A DNA stretch of 64,000 bases from Camelimonas lactis (GTDB taxonomy: Bacteria; Pseudomonadota; Alphaproteobacteria; Rhizobiales; Beijerinckiaceae): contig NZ_SLWL01000012.1 of NCBI RefSeq assembly GCF_004342915.1, positions 1 through 64,000 of the forward strand, given 5' to 3'. This document shows, one piece after another, positions 32,697 through 41,783 of the stretch. The notes beneath the pieces are model-generated. The model saw only the letters and a list, made by a program, of their open reading frames with translations, was not told the DNA's origin and did no database searches. The position numbers and the translations under genes were made by a program. Position 1 is the stretch's first letter; every line of letters starts with the position of its first letter.

Positions 32697-33341
32697 TTAT
32701 AAGTCTCCGGCTTGGCCCCGCCCCTTGGCTGCTTTCTGGCGTCCGCCGCCGAGCCGGCTGGCGGCCTCCAGCCAGCGGCTGAAATCGTGCATGTTCTGCT
32801 GCACATAACCCTGCAAATGCCGCACGCCGCTTTCCACGGCCTCCCGCTGGGCGTCGGTCAGGTCCTCCCCGGCCAGCGCATGGCGCAGGTTCACGATGTC
32901 CTGCCGCCATTCCCGCGCCGCCTGGGCCAGCCAGACCGCCTGGGTCAGGGCTGTCGCCATCCGCGTCCGGTCGGTGTCCGGCGGCGGGCCGGGCCGGGTG
33001 ACGGCCGCGAGGGCGTGGTTCAGCGCCCTATGGGCTGCTTCCAGCCGGTAGACCAGCGCCACGTCCAGCACCGCGCTGGCGGCGTAGGTTTCGTGCAGTT
33101 CGCGCGCGATCGCCAGCATGTCGGCCGTGGCCGCGCGCAACCGCCGGCGGGCGCGGGGATGGAGCGGCGCCAGCCACGCGGTCGCGGCCTTGAACCACCG
33201 CGTGGGGCGGGCCAGCATGCGCCGTGCGAAGGCCCGGACGCGCCCTGTCCCGGTCGTGCGTTGCGCGGCCCCCAAACCTGGCCGCGCGGGCGCCGGCTGG
33301 CGGCGCAATGCGCGTCGGGGGGCCGGGTCACGCCGCGCCAC
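32697..33341 (-). CDS. helical protein of unknown function between ybaB and recR
   Basis: 214 residues from GTG 33341, 11 nt after the ybaB stop with AGGA 5 nt before it; ATG 33218 is an alternative. After a very Arg-rich amino terminus the protein is nearly all helix, with two long amphipathic blocks: RRLRAATADMLAIARELHET with VLDVALVYRLEAAHRAL, and LTQAVWLAQAAREWRQDIV with VESGVRHLQGYVQQNM. No signal peptide, membrane helix or known motif is visible. Its place in the dnaX-ybaB-recR operon hints at a link with DNA metabolism, which is inference only. Confidence 0.65.
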   Translation of the reverse strand: MARRDPAPRRALRRQPAPARPGLGAAQRTTGTGRVRAFARRMLARPTRWFKAATAWLAPLHPRARRRLRAATADMLAIARELHETYAASAVLDVALVYRLEAAHRALNHALAAVTRPGPPPDTDRTRMATALTQAVWLAQAAREWRQDIVNLRHALAGEDLTDAQREAVESGVRHLQGYVQQNMHDFSRWLEAASRLGGGRQKAAKGRGQAGDL

Positions 33342-33352
33342 GGCAGTCCTGC

Positions 33353-33673
33353 TCAGAACAGCTTCATGCCTGGGGGCAGCGGCAGTCCTTTGGTCAGGTC
33401 CTGCATGCGGTCCTGCACCAGCTTCTCGCCCTTGGCCCGCGCGTCGTTGACGGCGGCCACCACCAGATCCTCGATGATTTCCTTCTCGTCCGGGTTGAGC
33501 AGCGCGGCGTCGATGTGGACGGCGCGCATGACGCCCTTCGCCGTCATGCGCACAGTGACGGCGCCGCCGCCAGCCGCGCCGTCAACCTCCAGGTTCTCCA
33601 TCTCGGACTGGGCGTCCGCCAGCTTCTGCTGCATCGCCTGGGCCTGCTTCATCAGCCCCATCAGATCACGCAT
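33353..33673 (-). CDS. ybaB: YbaB/EbfC family nucleoid-associated protein
   Basis: 106-residue DNA-binding dimer; MRDLMGLMKQAQAMQQKLA is the family start and ATG 33673 has AGGAGGG before it. The order helix, three strands (VRMTAKGVMRAVHID), helix (EKEIIEDLVVAAVNDA) is intact. It is co-transcribed with dnaX and recR, as in most bacteria. Confidence 0.96.
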   Translation of the reverse strand: MRDLMGLMKQAQAMQQKLADAQSEMENLEVDGAAGGGAVTVRMTAKGVMRAVHIDAALLNPDEKEIIEDLVVAAVNDARAKGEKLVQDRMQDLTKGLPLPPGMKLF

Positions 33674-33786
33674 GTCATTCCCTCCTGAAAGCGGCGCGAA
33701 CCAGCCGGCGGAACCGGTCGGCGGGTCCTTGTCAAATCCGGACGCCTGGTCGCGCCTGACGCCGCCCGCGGTCAGGCGCGCTGGCT

Positions 33787-35787
33787 TCAATCGTCGAATT
33801 CGCCTGCGCCGTCGCTGTCATCGGCGAAAGGCGCATCGGCGTCTGCTGCGTCCTCTTCCCCGGCCGTGGCGCGCACGTCAATCACATCGACGATCTGCGC
33901 CCCCGGAAACCGGTCGAGCACGGCGCGCACCAGAGGGTGGGCGGCGGCGTCGGAATGGCGCTCGGCTTTCGCGGCGGCGCGTCGCTGCTGGATGGTGTCC
34001 TCGCCCGGCTTCGAGGAGATGGCGACGACCCAGCGGCGCCCGGTCCATTCCTGCAAGCGCCCGGACAGTTCGGAGGCGAGACTGCGACTGCCGTTCTCCG
34101 CCAGGGCGAACTCGATGACCCCGTCCTCGAACCGCACCAGGCGCACGTCGCGCTCCAGCGCCACTTTCAGGCCAATGTCGCGCTTGTCGCCCGCCAGCGC
34201 CACCAGGTCCTCGAACCGGGCGATGCGCACCTGCGGGGCGGCTTTGGGCGTGGCTTCGGCCGGCGTCGCCATGGCCGGGGCAGGCTGGCTGGAAACCAGC
34301 TGCATGCTGGCGCCGGGGGAAAGGGCGCTGGCGCGTCCGCGCGCGCCGTCGTCAGGCCCCATCCCGCCGCCATCGCGATAGTCGTTCTGGCCAACCGCCC
34401 GGGCCATCGCCGGCGCGCCGCCGCCCGCCCCGCCATCGCCGGTTCCACCGCCGCCAGCGCCGCCTCCCATGGGGCCGGCGCCGGACCGGCCGGCTGGCGG
34501 CGCGCTGTCCCGCAACATGCGCAGGGCCTCGTCCGGCGTTGGCAGGTCGGAGGCGTAGGCGAGCCGCACCAGAGCCATTTCGGCGGCGGCGAGCGGGCGG
34601 AAACTGTCCTGCACCTCCGGCATGGCCTTCAGCAGCATCTGCCAGGCCCGCGACAGGGCGCGCAGGGAGAGTTTTCCGGCCAGATCAGCGCCGCGAATGC
34701 GCTCGGCCTCGGTCAGCGACGGGTCCTTCGCGGCGTCGGGAACCAGTTTCAGCCGCGTGACCAGATGGGTGAAGCTGGCCAGCTCCGACATCACCACCGC
34801 GGGGTCGGCGCCGGCGTCATACTGCTCCTGCAACTGGCCAAGGCTGGCCGGCAGATCGCCGCGCATCACCGCCCCGAACAGGTCGATGATGCGGCCGCGA
34901 TCGGCCAGGCCCAGCATGGCGCGCACGGTTTCGGCGCTCACGTGGCCGGCGCCGTGGGCGATGGCCTGGTCGAGCAGCGACAGGGAATCGCGCACCGAAC
35001 CTTCCGCCGCCCGGGCGATCTGCGCCAGCGCCTCGTCTTCCGCCGTTACCTGTTCCGCGTCGCAGATGCGGGCGAGATGCGCCGCCAGCACCGGCGCCTG
35101 CACCCGCCTGAGGTCGAAGCGCTGGCAGCGGGAGAGGATCGTCACCGGCACCTTGCGGATTTCGGTGGTGGCGAAGATGAACTTGGCGTGCGGCGGCGGC
35201 TCTTCCAGCGTCTTCAGGAAGGCGTTGAACGCCCCCGTCGACAGCATGTGCACCTCGTCGACGATGTAGACCTTGTAGCGGGCCGACACCGGGGCGTAGC
35301 GCACCGAATCGTTGAGCTGGCGGATATTGTCGACGCCATTGTTGGAGGCGGCGTCGATCTCCATGACGTCGATGTGCGCGCCATCGATGATCTGCTGGCA
35401 GTGCACGCCGGGCTGGGTCAGATGGATGGTCGGCCCGCCGGAGCCGTCTGGCGTTTCATAGTTGAGCCCGCGCGCCAGGATGCGCGCCGTGGTGGTCTTG
35501 CCGACGCCGCGCACGCCGGTCAGCATCCACGCCTGGGGGATGCGCCCGGTCTCGAAGGCGTTGGACAGGGTGCGCACCATGGCTTCCTGGCCGATCAGGT
35601 CGTCGAAACTGCGCGGCCGGTATTTCCGCGCCAGCACCCGGTATCCGGTCGCGTTGGCGGCGGGCTGGCTGGCGGCGGGCGGGGCGGCGAAACCCGGCAG
35701 GCCAGGGGAACTGGCTGCGATATGGGCTGCGTCGCCCGCCTGGCCCTGGGGCGCGGTGTCTGGCGAATCGGTCGGCGAATCGGTCAT
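33787..35787 (-). CDS. dnaX: DNA polymerase III subunits gamma and tau
   Basis: Clamp-loader ATPase. From ATG 35787 (666 residues): a Ser/Pro/Ala-rich leader of about 45 residues, YRVLARKYRP, Walker A GVRGVGKT at 91-98, MEIDAASNNGVDNIR, DEVHMLS (Walker B), the SRC-type sensor ILSRCQRFDLR, domain III to about 390, a Gly/Ala linker of about 100 residues, and a carboxy-terminal tau domain including LSGRLQEWTGRRWVV. The four-Cys zinc module of the E. coli type is reduced to one Cys (GVHCQQI), as I recall is common in this class. I saw no obvious A-rich slippage site for making gamma. Confidence 0.95.
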   Translation of the reverse strand: MTDSPTDSPDTAPQGQAGDAAHIAASSPGLPGFAAPPAASQPAANATGYRVLARKYRPRSFDDLIGQEAMVRTLSNAFETGRIPQAWMLTGVRGVGKTTTARILARGLNYETPDGSGGPTIHLTQPGVHCQQIIDGAHIDVMEIDAASNNGVDNIRQLNDSVRYAPVSARYKVYIVDEVHMLSTGAFNAFLKTLEEPPPHAKFIFATTEIRKVPVTILSRCQRFDLRRVQAPVLAAHLARICDAEQVTAEDEALAQIARAAEGSVRDSLSLLDQAIAHGAGHVSAETVRAMLGLADRGRIIDLFGAVMRGDLPASLGQLQEQYDAGADPAVVMSELASFTHLVTRLKLVPDAAKDPSLTEAERIRGADLAGKLSLRALSRAWQMLLKAMPEVQDSFRPLAAAEMALVRLAYASDLPTPDEALRMLRDSAPPAGRSGAGPMGGGAGGGGTGDGGAGGGAPAMARAVGQNDYRDGGGMGPDDGARGRASALSPGASMQLVSSQPAPAMATPAEATPKAAPQVRIARFEDLVALAGDKRDIGLKVALERDVRLVRFEDGVIEFALAENGSRSLASELSGRLQEWTGRRWVVAISSKPGEDTIQQRRAAAKAERHSDAAAHPLVRAVLDRFPGAQIVDVIDVRATAGEEDAADADAPFADDSDGAGEFDD

Positions 35788-36205
35788 GGGCGCCTGTGGT
35801 TCTCCTCGGCTGCGCGGCCGCCCGTTATCCGTGGCCATTGCGGCGGGGGCGGCCAGGGGCAAGGCGGGCGTCGCCGCGCCGGTCCTTGCTATCACGAAAG
35901 CCCTGTCCGATGCGAACCATTGGCGCCGGCGGGTCCGGCCGTCCGCGCCGCGCGGCTTTGGCGGCGCGACGACGCCATGGCCGCGCTGCGTCAGGCCGGA
36001 GGGCTATCAAGTGTGGGATGCAGATTGGGTGGAATGGCGGAATTGCAAGGCCGCCCCATGGGCGAACATCTTCGCCTGCGCTTTCGCCGGGGACGCGGGC
36101 GAGCCTTGCGCATGCGCCAGCGTCGCCTGCATATGGCCTGCGCCGCCAGGGGGCGGCGCGGCAATAGGGCGGCGAAGCCCAGGGTGGGAGGCTGAACGGA
36201 GACCC
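35788..36205. other. 418-bp region upstream of dnaX up to SRP RNA
   Basis: Open frames run through on the plus strand (e.g. GYQVWDADWVEWRNC around 36000), but none has a start, ribosome site or family similarity I can support. It probably holds the dnaX promoter. Nothing else is recognised. Confidence 0.4.
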
Positions 36206-36296
36206 GCCCGATGCTCGTTAGGGCTGCTTCCTTCCGGACCTGACCCGGTTGGCGAGTGGAACGTCCAACGCCAACCTCCCACGGCGTATATCGGGC
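36206..36296 (-). ncRNA. ffs: bacterial small signal recognition particle RNA (4.5S RNA)
   Basis: The minus strand reads the conserved hairpin GGTCAGGTCCGGAAGGAAGC with AGCC after it, opposite GGTTGGCG..CGCCAACC arms. The outer ends pair (GCCCGAT at the 5' end with ATCGGGC at the 3' end), fixing a length of about 91 nt. It forms the SRP with Ffh and targets membrane proteins. Its place ahead of dnaX is conserved in many bacteria. Confidence 0.95.
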
Positions 36297-36454
36297 AAAG
36301 CGACGCCACATGCAAGGGCGCCGGCGCGGGATGCGACGATCATCCCCGGCTCAATCCGGCCGGCCCCGCCCGCCGACGTCAACAGGGTTTGCATCGGCGC
36401 GGCAGGCGCGGGATAACCGCCTTGTGTTCAACGTGAGCCGCCAGGGAGGCCCCC

Positions 36455-36925
36455 ATGCATGACAACGCGACAGGCTCCGCCGGCGCCGGATCGTCGGCGA
36501 CCGTGAGTGAAGCCGGTTTCCAGCTCGATTCCCGTCTTGCCGGCGATTGCGGCGTCATCGGCGATCTGCCCCTGTCGCGCGTGCTGCTGATGAACGACAG
36601 CCGTTATGACTGGCTGATCCTGGTTCCCCGTCGCGCCGGCGTCGTCGAACTGATCGACCTCGACGCCGACGCCTACGCCGCGCTGTCCGGTGAAATACGC
36701 TTGGTCAGCGAGGCGGTTCGCCGTCACGCCGCGCCGCTGAAGCTCAACGTGGCGGCGCTGGGCAACATGGTCCGGCAACTGCATGTCCACATCATCGCCC
36801 GGCGGGAAGGCGACGCCGCCTGGCCTGGTCCGGTCTGGGGCGCCGGCCTGATCGAACCCCATGACAAGGACGCTTTGGCGCAGGTCTGCGCCCGCTGGCG
36901 CCTGGCGCTCGGCCTGCCAGGCTGA
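36455..36925 (+). CDS. HIT family protein
   Basis: Histidine-triad nucleotide-binding protein of 156 residues. The HIT motif is present as QLHVHIIAR near residue 111, after the family strand LILVPRRAGVVEL and the NVAALGN segment. The first His of the triad, usually H-x-H-x-H, shows as H-V-H-I-I-A, so the third position is Ala as in some bacterial HIT proteins. A nucleotide hydrolase or transferase role is expected, with substrate unknown. It lies just upstream of nudC. Confidence 0.85.
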   Translation: MHDNATGSAGAGSSATVSEAGFQLDSRLAGDCGVIGDLPLSRVLLMNDSRYDWLILVPRRAGVVELIDLDADAYAALSGEIRLVSEAVRRHAAPLKLNVAALGNMVRQLHVHIIARREGDAAWPGPVWGAGLIEPHDKDALAQVCARWRLALGLPG

Positions 36926-37080
36926 TGCGTTTTCCTCATCCGCGGTCCGCGCGCCAGCCTCTTGCTGCGTGACGCGGGCGCCGTAGGCTACCGCTCGCGT
37001 GCGGGGAAAAACGCCAGGCGGGCCGGGCAGGTTTTTCTTTTAAGCCGACAAAAACTGAATGACACAGTCCGGGAGACCCC

Positions 37081-38052
37081 ATGGCCACCGATATCGATAA
37101 CCGGCGTGACGGCGCGTTGCGGCCAGAACTCTCCGCCCGGGTAGGCTACGCCACCAATCCGCTGGTCCGCCACTCCGAGCGGCGCGACGACGACGCCCGC
37201 ATGGCCAGCTTCCGCGCCTCCCAGGACGCCATCGCCTGCATCATTGTCGGCGACCGGCCGGTGATCAAAAGCGGCCCTGGCGGTCGGCCTGATCCGTGGT
37301 TCTCGCTGGATGAGGTGTTCCGGCTCGGCGAGCCGCGCGAGCTGCCATTTCTCGGCACGCTGAACGAGCGGCCGGTGTTCCTGGCCATTCATCCCCAGGA
37401 GTTCGGCGAGAAACTCCAGGGCTACAGCGATCTGGTGGTGGCGGATCTGCGCGCCATGGCCATGCAGGGCGCCCTGCCGCCGGAGGAGATGGGCGTGCTG
37501 GGCGAGGCCAAGGGTCTGGCCTACTGGCACCAGCGCCACCGCTTCTGCTCCAACTGCGGCGCGCCGAGCCGCATGGTGTCGAGCGGCTGGCGGCGCGATT
37601 GCGACGCCTGCAAGGCCCAGCATTTCCCCCGCACCGATCCGGTGGTGATCATGCTCGCCGTGCGCGGCGACGAATGCCTCATGGGCCGGCAGCCGCAATT
37701 TCCGCGCGGCATGTATTCATGCCTCGCCGGCTTCGTCGAGCCGGGCGAGACCATCGAGGACGCGGTGCGCCGCGAGATCATGGAGGAGGCGGGGGTGCCC
37801 CTGGGCGCGGTGCGTTATCTCGCCTCGCAGCCCTGGCCGTTCCCCGGCTCGCTGATGATCGGTTGCGTCGGCGAGGCCCTGTCGGCCGACATCGTCATCG
37901 ACAGGACCGAGCTGGACGACGCCCGCTGGTTCAGTCGCGACGAAGCGCGGCTGATGCTGGCGGGAAGGCATCCGGGCAGGCTGTTCGTTCCGCCGCCGAT
38001 GGCGATTGCTCACCACGTGCTCGCCGCGTTTGCGCGCGGTGAGACGGGCTGA
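37081..38052 (+). CDS. nudC: NAD+ diphosphatase / RNA decapping hydrolase NudC
   Basis: Hydrolyses NADH to NMNH and AMP and removes NAD caps from RNA. The zinc ribbon FCSNCG..RDCDAC (near residue 156-180), the Nudix box GFVEPGETIEDAVRREIMEE starting near 219, and the NudC hallmark SQPWPFPGSLM near 256 are all intact. 323 residues. The last 122 bp overlap, on the opposite strand, the 3' end of the GNAT gene. Confidence 0.96.
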   Translation: MATDIDNRRDGALRPELSARVGYATNPLVRHSERRDDDARMASFRASQDAIACIIVGDRPVIKSGPGGRPDPWFSLDEVFRLGEPRELPFLGTLNERPVFLAIHPQEFGEKLQGYSDLVVADLRAMAMQGALPPEEMGVLGEAKGLAYWHQRHRFCSNCGAPSRMVSSGWRRDCDACKAQHFPRTDPVVIMLAVRGDECLMGRQPQFPRGMYSCLAGFVEPGETIEDAVRREIMEEAGVPLGAVRYLASQPWPFPGSLMIGCVGEALSADIVIDRTELDDARWFSRDEARLMLAGRHPGRLFVPPPMAIAHHVLAAFARGETG

Positions 38053-38566
38053 CGCTGCCGTTCCAGAACGCCAGGTCGTCCAGGCTTTCCCAGCGCAGGC
38101 GCAGCGCCGGGAGGCCCTTGCAGCCGCCGGTTGGCGCGGCGTCGACAATGTCGCCGCCGATGGCGCGGAAGAAGACGATGGCGACCACATTGCGCTCCGG
38201 CGCCCACAGGCTGACGCTGCCGTGGCCGCGGGCCTTCAGGTCGCAGGCCATCAGACCCATCAACCGGGTTCCAACGCCCCGGCACTGCATGGACTTCAGC
38301 ACCAGGATGTCGAGAATGACGCCCTCGCCGTCGACCGCGCCGCAGGCGCCGGCCCCGATGATCTGGCCGTCCGCTTCCGCCACGAACACGCTGACGCTCG
38401 CGTCCGAAAGGCGCTGCGTCCAGCGCGCCAGATAGTCGCCGGACGACCCGGGGCGCAGGTCGCGGTCCTCGACGAGGCCGCGCCAGGTTTCACGATGCGC
38501 GGCGGCGTGCGCCGCCGCGATGCCGGCGGTGTCGGTCGCTATGGCGGGCCGGTAATGAACGCGCAT
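37931..38566 (-). CDS. GNAT family N-acetyltransferase
   Basis: Acetyl-CoA dependent transferase fold. Strand and P-loop segments are visible: VFVAEADGQIIGAGACG, ILVLKSMQCRGVGTRLM (acetyl-CoA site Q/R-x-x-G-x-G/A near residue 95), and VSLWAPERNVVAIVFFRAIG. The family part ends about WESLDDLAFW (residue 168). The remaining 40 residues (basic, Ser-rich) come from the strand opposite nudC, because no stop occurs before 37931. The tail may be a product of a lost stop codon. The substrate is unknown. Confidence 0.8.
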   Translation of the reverse strand: MRVHYRPAIATDTAGIAAAHAAAHRETWRGLVEDRDLRPGSSGDYLARWTQRLSDASVSVFVAEADGQIIGAGACGAVDGEGVILDILVLKSMQCRGVGTRLMGLMACDLKARGHGSVSLWAPERNVVAIVFFRAIGGDIVDAAPTGGCKGLPALRLRWESLDDLAFWNGSVSPSHRAQTRRARGEQSPSAAERTACPDAFPPASAALRRD

Positions 38567-39003
38567 GGCGTGCTCCTTTCCTGGTGCATCTGTTGTCGTG
38601 GCGGCCTTCCAGCCGGGAATGACGTCGGGGCGCCGACGTCGGCGATGGGGTCAGGGAGCGCCCGCCGGACCAACGTCAGGCGGCGTCTTTTCCCGCCGGG
38701 CAACTTGCCAGCCGGGTCACCCGTCAGTTGCGACAACCTGCCCGCCGACAACGGCGACAAAACGACGGTTCAGGGCGGAAACGGGGCGATTGCGTGTTTC
38801 ACACTCCCAATCCGTTAATCCGCCGGGTCGGCCGTTTCCGGCCGGAACCACACGCCGTCCGGGGTTTTTCACGGCCGCCGCCAGCCCGTGGGCTTCACGG
38901 CTGGCGTGAAACATGAAAAACCCGCGAACCGTGGCTGGCTCGCGGGCTGTCTGCGCCATTTGCATGTCAGGGGTATGACGCCGGGGCCGTCCCGGCGGGC
39001 CAT
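38567..39003. other. 437-bp intergenic region with stem-loops
   Basis: No gene is visible. It holds the pheA terminator (38916-38946) and a further nested hairpin (GCCAGCC with GGCTGGC, inside TTTCAC with GTGAAA) at about 38868-38912. GACGTC palindromes occur at 38622 and 38634. Confidence 0.5.
38916..38946 (-). terminator. rho-independent terminator after pheA
   Basis: CCCGCGA (38921-38927) pairs with TCGCGGG (38940-38946). Read on the minus strand the stem ends in TTTTTCATG. It lies 58 bp after the pheA stop. Confidence 0.85.
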
Positions 39004-39921
39004 TCATTCGGCGGCGATCGCCCGCAGTTCGTCGCGGTAGGGCGCGGCTGGATAAACGCCGAGAATGCGCAGCTCGCGCGAGAAGAAGCCCAGTTCCTCC
39101 AGGGCGTTCTTCAATCCCCGGTCGTCCGGGTGTCCTTCCACTTCCGCATAGAACTGGGTGGCGGCGAACTGGCCCTCAAGCTGGTAGCTCTCCAGCTTGG
39201 TCATGTTGACGCCATTGGTGGCGAAACCGCCCAGCGCCTTGTAGAGCGCCGCCGGCAGGTTGCGCACCCGGAAGACGAAGCTGGTGATGGTTGGGCCTTC
39301 GCCGGCCTTCGGCCACCTGGGCTCACGCGACAGGATAATGAAGCGCGTGGTGTTGTGCGCCTCGTCCTCCACGTCCTCGGCGAGGATGTTGAGGCCATAG
39401 ACCTCGGCGGCCAGCCGCGGGGCGAGGGCGCCGCGCGTGGGATCCTTCCATTCCGCCACCTCGCGCGCCGCGCCGGCGGTGTCGCCGGTGATCACCGCCT
39501 TCAGGCCAAGCTCACGGATGATGCGGCGGCACTGCCCGATGGCGTGCACGTGGGTGTAGACGCTGGTGAGCTGTTCGATCTTCGCGCCGGGCAAGCCCAT
39601 CAGCTGGAAGCGGATTGGCAGGAAGTGCTCGCCGATGATGTGCAGGCCCGAGAGCGGCAGCAAATGGTGAATGTCGGCGACGCGGCCGGCGATCGAATTC
39701 TCGATCGGGATCATGCCGAACTCCGCCGCCCCGTCCTTCACCGCGTTCAGGGCGTCGTCGAAGGTCGGGCAGGGCAGGGTGTCGCGGTCGGGAAACACTT
39801 CCCGGCTGGCGATCTGCGAATTGGCGCCGTGCTCGCCCTGAAAGGAAATCAGCCGCGAGCCGCGGGCGGTGTCTGTCTCGGAAGCCGGGGCGTCGTGCGC
39901 GCCGGGCGTTGCGCCGGTCAT
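39004..39921 (-). CDS. pheA: prephenate dehydratase
   Basis: Converts prephenate to phenylpyruvate for phenylalanine. The catalytic PDT domain has FQGEHGANSQ, IPIENSIAGRVAD and the TTRF motif as HNTTRFIIL near residue 190. The ACT regulatory domain follows with TSFVFRVRNLPAALYKAL and the NMTKLESY effector site. ATG 39921 has GGAGAG just upstream; a TTG 15 nt earlier is less likely. 305 residues, monofunctional (no chorismate mutase domain). kdsB lies 109 bp upstream on the same strand. Confidence 0.96.
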   Translation of the reverse strand: MTGATPGAHDAPASETDTARGSRLISFQGEHGANSQIASREVFPDRDTLPCPTFDDALNAVKDGAAEFGMIPIENSIAGRVADIHHLLPLSGLHIIGEHFLPIRFQLMGLPGAKIEQLTSVYTHVHAIGQCRRIIRELGLKAVITGDTAGAAREVAEWKDPTRGALAPRLAAEVYGLNILAEDVEDEAHNTTRFIILSREPRWPKAGEGPTITSFVFRVRNLPAALYKALGGFATNGVNMTKLESYQLEGQFAATQFYAEVEGHPDDRGLKNALEELGFFSRELRILGVYPAAPYRDELRAIAAE

Positions 39922-40030
39922 GATCTCTCCAGTCAACAGGGTCGCGTCGGCGCCGCGTTACAGCCGCGCAAAATATGTCCAATTGAAGATGCGGCCGTGG
40001 GGCAGGGCTGCGGAACAGGGCTGCGCCGGC

Positions 40031-40768
40031 TTACGGGCGGGCCGCCAGCACGGCCCGCGCCCGCTCCAGATCGTGGGGAGTATCGACCCCCAGGGGCACA
40101 TCGTCGACCACGACGATGTCGATCCGCATGCCGGCCTCCAGCGCCCGCAACTGCTCCAGGTTCTCGCGCCGCTCCAGCGGCGACGGCGGCAGGGCGATGA
40201 AGCGCCGCAACGCGTCGCGCCGCCAGGCGTAGAGGCCGATGTGGTGCAGCAATGGTCCCTCGCCCCACGGGGCGGTGGCCCGGGTAAAATAAAGCGCCCG
40301 CAGCCGCCCCGGCGTCAGCTCCGTCCCCACCGCCTTCACCACCGACGGCTCGGCGCGCTCTTCCGCGCGGGTGATGACGGCGGCGAGGGTGGCGATATCC
40401 ACAGCCTGATCAGCCAGCGGCGTCAGCGCGGCGGCGATGATCGCCGGATTGATGGTGGGCAGATCGCCCTGCACGTTCACGATCACATCGTGGCGCGCAT
40501 CCGGGTCGATGGCCTGCAACGCTTCATGAATCCGGTCAGAGCCGGAGGGATGATCCGCCCGGGTCATCACCGCCGTTCCGCCAGCCTTTGCAACGGCTTC
40601 GGCGATCTCTGGCGTATCGGTGGCGACCACCACGGGACCCACGTCCGCCTCCTGCGCCCGGCGCATGACCTGAACGATCATGGGGGCGCCGGCAATGTCG
40701 GCCAGTGGCTTTCCCGGAAGGCGGCTGGACGCCATCCGCGCGGGAATGAGAACGAGGGGCTGGATCAT
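40031..40768 (-). CDS. kdsB: 3-deoxy-manno-octulosonate cytidylyltransferase
   Basis: Activates KDO with CTP for lipopolysaccharide inner core. 245 residues from ATG 40768. The nucleotidyltransferase start [16 protein letters not shown], the [12 protein letters not shown] motif near residue 72, NVQGDLPTI near 97 and [13 protein letters not shown] near 180 are typical. kdsB and pheA are followed or preceded by the cycM-like gene in opposite orientation, as in Bradyrhizobium. Confidence 0.96.
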   Translation of the reverse strand: MIQPLVLIPARMASSRLPGKPLADIAGAPMIVQVMRRAQEADVGPVVVATDTPEIAEAVAKAGGTAVMTRADHPSGSDRIHEALQAIDPDARHDVIVNVQGDLPTINPAIIAAALTPLADQAVDIATLAAVITRAEERAEPSVVKAVGTELTPGRLRALYFTRATAPWGEGPLLHHIGLYAWRRDALRRFIALPPSPLERRENLEQLRALEAGMRIDIVVVDDVPLGVDTPHDLERARAVLAARP

Positions 40769-40913
40769 GATTTGGAATGGCGTCAAAAAGTAGCAAAGAG
40801 CGTTTCACCTATACGAGTTGCGTTCGCCGCGTCAAAGCGGTTAATCATCGCCCCAAAGCTCCGCCTGCGGGGCGCCGTCCTTATCCAGATCACGCCTTGC
40901 GGAGTCGCCGTTT

Positions 40914-41537
40914 ATGGATTCCTTCGAGCTTAACAAGATTGCCGGCGCGGTTCTGGGCACTCTCATGTTCGTGCTTGGGCTGAATATCGTCACTGAGAAA
41001 CTGTTTGAGAACCATGCGCCGAAGGTTCCGGGGTATGATCTGCCGCAGGCGGCCGAGGCGTCGGCTGGCGGCGCGGCTCCAGCGGCCAGGGCGGCGACGC
41101 CGCTTCCCGTGCTGCTGGCCAAGGCTGACGCCGCCAAGGGCGAAAAGGCCATCGCCAAGTGCAAGACCTGCCACAGCTTCGAGAAGGGCGGCCCCAACAA
41201 GATCGGCCCCGATCTTTATGGCGTGCTTGGCCGCCAGGTGGCCCATCATGAAGGCTTCGCCTACTCCAAGGGCATGAAGGAGCATGGCGGTTCCTGGAAC
41301 TTTGAGAACCTCAACGAGTTCCTGACCAACCCGAAGAAGGTCGTGCCGGGCACCCTGATGAACTTCGCTGGCGTTCCCAAGGAAGAAGAGCGCGCCGACA
41401 TTCTGGCTTACCTGAATACGCTTTCCGACAGCCCGCTGCCGGCGCCAAAGGTCGAAGCGGCTCCGGCTGGCGACGCGGCGCCAGCGGCTGACAAGGAACC
41501 TGCCAAAGAGCCTGCCAAGGAACCTGCGAAGCACTGA
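40914..41537 (+). CDS. cycM: membrane-anchored class I cytochrome c (CycM-like)
   Basis: 207 residues. One amino-terminal anchor helix (IAGAVLGTLMFVLGLNIV) leads to an Ala-rich linker and a periplasmic cytochrome c domain with heme motif CKTCH near residue 83 and the distal Met in PGTLMNFAG near 149. The MDSFELNKIAG start matches CycM of Bradyrhizobium, thought to carry electrons to the aa3 oxidase. The tail is unusual, with Lys-Glu-Pro-Ala repeated three times (EPAKEPAKEPAKH). A strong terminator follows. Confidence 0.9.
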   Translation: MDSFELNKIAGAVLGTLMFVLGLNIVTEKLFENHAPKVPGYDLPQAAEASAGGAAPAARAATPLPVLLAKADAAKGEKAIAKCKTCHSFEKGGPNKIGPDLYGVLGRQVAHHEGFAYSKGMKEHGGSWNFENLNEFLTNPKKVVPGTLMNFAGVPKEEERADILAYLNTLSDSPLPAPKVEAAPAGDAAPAADKEPAKEPAKEPAKH

Positions 41538-41589
41538 GCTTGCGCAGTTTCAGTCCCTGCGGCTCATGCGCCGCCAGGGGAGATGATCG

Positions 41590-41613
41590 AGCCGGGCTTT
41601 TGCCCGGCTTTTT
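41590..41613 (+). terminator. rho-independent terminator after the cytochrome c gene
   Basis: AGCCGGGC (41590-41597) and GCCCGGCT (41602-41609) form an 8-bp stem with a TTTT loop and a T-run after it. Confidence 0.93.
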
Positions 41614-41783
41614 CACGTGCGCATGACGCAGGCCGCCTTGCGGCCAACTTTTGCGGGTCTGTTTGTGAGATCGCCCGCTGGGATATTAGAATTATGCAGG
41701 GCAGTTGCGTCGATTCTGCCGCCGTTGCCCCGAAACGTTGTCCGGCGTCGCCATTCAACGTCGCTGCCCAGCTTTCGTCAGAC

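Noticed and set aside
33787-35787. Loss of the zinc module in DnaX as a novelty
   Set aside because: A reduced Cys content with only GVHCQ left is, as far as I recall, common in alphaproteobacterial DnaX, so it is noted in the feature but not claimed as new.
33937-36195. A 752-codon plus-strand frame opposite dnaX
   Set aside because: It covers dnaX, whose motifs are unambiguous, and has no start or ribosome site.
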